From positions 1-36,164 of the forward strand of contig CAIMEK010000022.1 of NCBI GenBank assembly GCA_903839965.1: a stretch of 36,164 nucleotides of DNA. The letters run 5' to 3'. The notes beneath the pieces are model-generated. The model made no database searches. It was not told the origin of the DNA and worked only from the letters and a program-made list of their open reading frames with translations. How positions within the stretch are numbered: the first letter of the stretch is position 1; each line of letters starts with the position of its first letter. This DNA is from an uncultured Acetobacteraceae bacterium. Its GTDB lineage: Bacteria; Pseudomonadota; Alphaproteobacteria; Acetobacterales; Acetobacteraceae. Below are positions 34,438 to 36,164 of this stretch, piece by piece. The position numbers and the translations under genes are program-made.

Positions 34438-34734
34438 CTACCGCCTGCTAGACGCGGAGTAAGGTGAAGCAGATGCCATGCGAACGTAGTCCTCTGTAGG
34501 TACCCTACTCCGTAGCCGCACTCCGGCGCCACCCCCGTTCTCGTCTATGAACTCGACACCAGCCGATTCAAGCGCGGTACGGATGGCCACCAGCGTCCGA
34601 TCGTATGGGCGGCTCCGGTCCAATTCGAAGTCTATTATGGTCTTTTTCGATACGCTTGCCGCAGCCACCAAATCGGTCTGCGACCATTTCACTAGTGCCC
34701 GTGCCGCCCGGCATTGTGCGGGAAAAATCACCAT
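34438..34734 (-). CDS. single-module Xre-family regulator
   Basis: 98 residues: FPAQCRAARALVKWSQTDLV, VSKKTIIDFELDRS, TLVAIRTALESAGVEFIDEN, GGGAGVRLRSRV. This is the same unit that is doubled in the next gene on this strand. It is the most complete stand-alone form here, with the usual length for the family. There is no strong ribosome binding site before ATG 34734. The three units in two neighbouring genes point to local duplication. They may control nearby island genes or each other. Confidence 0.8.
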   Translation of the reverse strand: MVIFPAQCRAARALVKWSQTDLVAAASVSKKTIIDFELDRSRPYDRTLVAIRTALESAGVEFIDENGGGAGVRLRSRVPTEDYVRMASASPYSASSRR

Positions 34735-34863
34735 TTTGAAGCAAACCCTAGATTGAGAGTCTCGACCAGATCCTGATCAACGTTATGCCATAAAATTAAC
34801 ATAACGCCACAACATTAGCAGCTCAGCCTGGGACCCACCGGGCTGCCAACGCCCCCCCGCGTC

Positions 34864-35252
34864 ACCACCGGGCGCACGCGCGGCAGGTCGGTCTTGTCGT
34901 AGCGCGCGTCGAGCGTCTGGTCGGCCTCGGTAAATGCCGCTTGGCAGTGCCCGCAGCGAGCAGGTTTGGCGACCACCATGTCGTCGGGGTCCGCCGACAG
35001 CGCCCGCCCGCCGCCGTCACGGCCCAGACTGCCCTTGCGCGGGCCAAGCTGCTTGGCCTTGTCCGGTCGGTTCGGCTTCTGCGCCTTCGACGGCAGCACA
35101 CTGGAATTGTCCGGCGTCTTCGGCGGCTTGCCCAGCTTGGCTTCCAGCGCCAGAACCCGCTCCGTCAGCGCCTGAACCTGCGACCAGGGCGCACGGATCA
35201 ACGCGTCCTTCTCGTCATCCGACAGCCGACTGAGATCGGGAAACTGGGTCAC
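34864..35252 (-). pseudogene. IS66 TnpC, N-terminal fragment
   Basis: About 130 residues match the start of an IS66 TnpC of a different subtype from the one at 13977: VQALTERVLALEAKLGKPPKTPDNSSV (coiled coil and the linker), then KARCGHCQAAF-like first Cys pair region (PARCGHCQAAFTEADQ) and LPRVRPVVTR. After that the sequence diverges and soon stops (34815). The zinc-binding and catalytic regions are missing, so it is a dead fragment. The truncation point is near 34864, where unrelated DNA begins. Confidence 0.85.
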
Positions 35253-35340
35253 CCATAGCTTGAATCGCGCGCCTCGTGATCACGTCAAGCGATCTTCAGA
35301 ACACCCAAGCCCGCTCGCCCCGGCTGGCCTTCATGGCTGT

Positions 35341-36164
35341 TCAACGCTCCGTCACTCCGACGAGGTTGAGGAGCGGGTCGAGGCCGCCGAGCGCCGCGCG
35401 GTAGCGGTCCTGTGGAAGTGTGCCTGAGCGGTTGGACTTGAGGATGTTGAAGGCGAAGCTGCGAATGCGGGCGAAGATGCCGGGGTTGGATCGGATGCGG
35501 GAGCGGTCCTCGCCCATGGTGACGTCGCGGCTGTAGTGGGATGTGGTTTCGACGCTCCAGTGAGCGCGGATAGCATCGGCAGCGACCGTGGCGGCGAGCG
35601 GTTGGTTGGCGAGATAGTAGGCTGTCTCGGCCGAATGATGAAAGCCGCAGCTGGCATCGCAGGTGAAGACGTCGCGCTCGACCCGGATGATGGTCCTGAC
35701 GTGATCATCCCAGTCGGTGTCGACAAGTCTGTCACCGGGATCGAAGGCCGTGACGATGCGACGTTCGATGCGATTGCGCCCTTTGCCTTGGTTGCTGGAG
35801 GCATCGAGCGGCGTGGTTGTCGCGCAGATATCGCGGGTCTGGGCGAGCAGAGTGGGCTGATTGTCCTTGAGTTGGACGATCAGGGTGAGGTCCGCGGCGC
35901 GGGCGACCTCGAACAGTTTTTTTGGCAGTGCAACGCATCGAGCGTGACCAGGGCACCGGAGGCGATACCGAGTTCGGCGAGCAGCGCCTGCGCGGCTGGG
36001 ATCTCGTTGGATTTCGCGTCGATGTCGACGTGGGCGAGCACCAGGACGGTGTCGGTGGCGAACGCGCTCAGCACCTGCGCGGCGGCGCGATCATGGAACG
36101 CGTCGAAGCTGCCGCGCAGCGTCTTGCCATCCAGCGCGATGCTGCTGCGTCCGCCGCCCCCGCA
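35341..36164 (-). pseudogene. ISAs1-family transposase, partial and out of frame once
   Basis: Runs off the right edge. From there: IALDGKTLRGSFDAFHDRAA, LSAFATDTVLVLAHVDID, KSNEIPAAQALLAELGI, VTLDALHCQK, then a frame break at a run of seven A on the coding strand (35917-35923). The next frame continues LFEVARAADLTLIVQLKDNQ, IRAHWSVETTSHYSRDVTMGEDRSRIRSN, FNILKSN and LLNLVGVTER, ending at 35341. The motifs are those of ISAs1 (H-repeat type) transposases. The site reads caa aaa aac tgt; a one-base slip backwards (A AAA AAC) restores the frame exactly, so either a base was lost or a programmed -1 frameshift is used. The N-terminal part lies outside the window. Confidence 0.85.

Overview
The window is GC-rich DNA from an alphaproteobacterium, most probably a member of the Acetobacteraceae (acetic acid bacteria and relatives). 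The main reason is the cellulose operon: a fused BcsA-BcsB synthase, a BcsC porin, a small BcsD and a GH8 endoglucanase with a Tat-type leader, as in Komagataeibacter/Gluconacetobacter. Unlike the classical Komagataeibacter operon it also carries a ParA-type ATPase (BcsQ-like) just before bcsAB, so I do not assign a genus.

Layout. 229-575: a decayed receiver domain whose end overlaps the first cellulose gene. 572-12431: GH8 endoglucanase, a degenerate spacer with a copied GH8 3' end, a proline-rich Ccp/BcsP-like protein, BcsQ-like ATPase, BcsAB fusion, BcsC and BcsD. From bcsQ to bcsD the genes are joined by start/stop overlaps or a very short gap, so they are one translationally coupled unit. 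About 12.69-18.14 kb: an IS21-family element whose istA is split by a complete IS66-family element. An exact 8-bp target duplication marks the event, and removing the insert restores the istA frame. 18.15-20.0 kb: degenerate DNA with a minus-strand terminator, a CtrA-like site and an orphan IS21-type end. 20.0-23.7 kb: a heme-c/DUF3365 membrane sensor overlapping a frameshifted MscS-type channel with a cyclic-nucleotide-binding-like domain, then an Xre/RES toxin-antitoxin pair. 23.75-30.07 kb: sugar/acid metabolism and repair genes (SDR with a nonsense codon, SRAP/YedK protein, Asp/Glu-racemase-like protein, enolase-superfamily dehydratase with its LacI regulator), interrupted by an intact IS4-family (IS231-like) element.

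From 30.1 kb the DNA is strongly mosaic: an array of IS256-type terminal repeats with an internally deleted IS256 transposase; a 138-bp MITE flanked by CTAG; a small cluster of phage-like genes; a second stand-alone GH8 gene on the minus strand; two Xre regulators, one with two HTH modules in one chain; an IS66 fragment; and an ISAs1 transposase running off the window end with a frame break at an A7 run.

The coherent biology is cellulose synthesis and export: cytoplasmic synthesis by BcsA with c-di-GMP sensing by PilZ, periplasmic BcsB, the BcsC outer-membrane pore, BcsD for fibre assembly and GH8 trimming. The rest is accessory genes being reshaped by at least six transposon families. I found no CRISPR array and recognised no rRNA or tRNA gene. 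All functional calls are from reading motifs; no database search was run.
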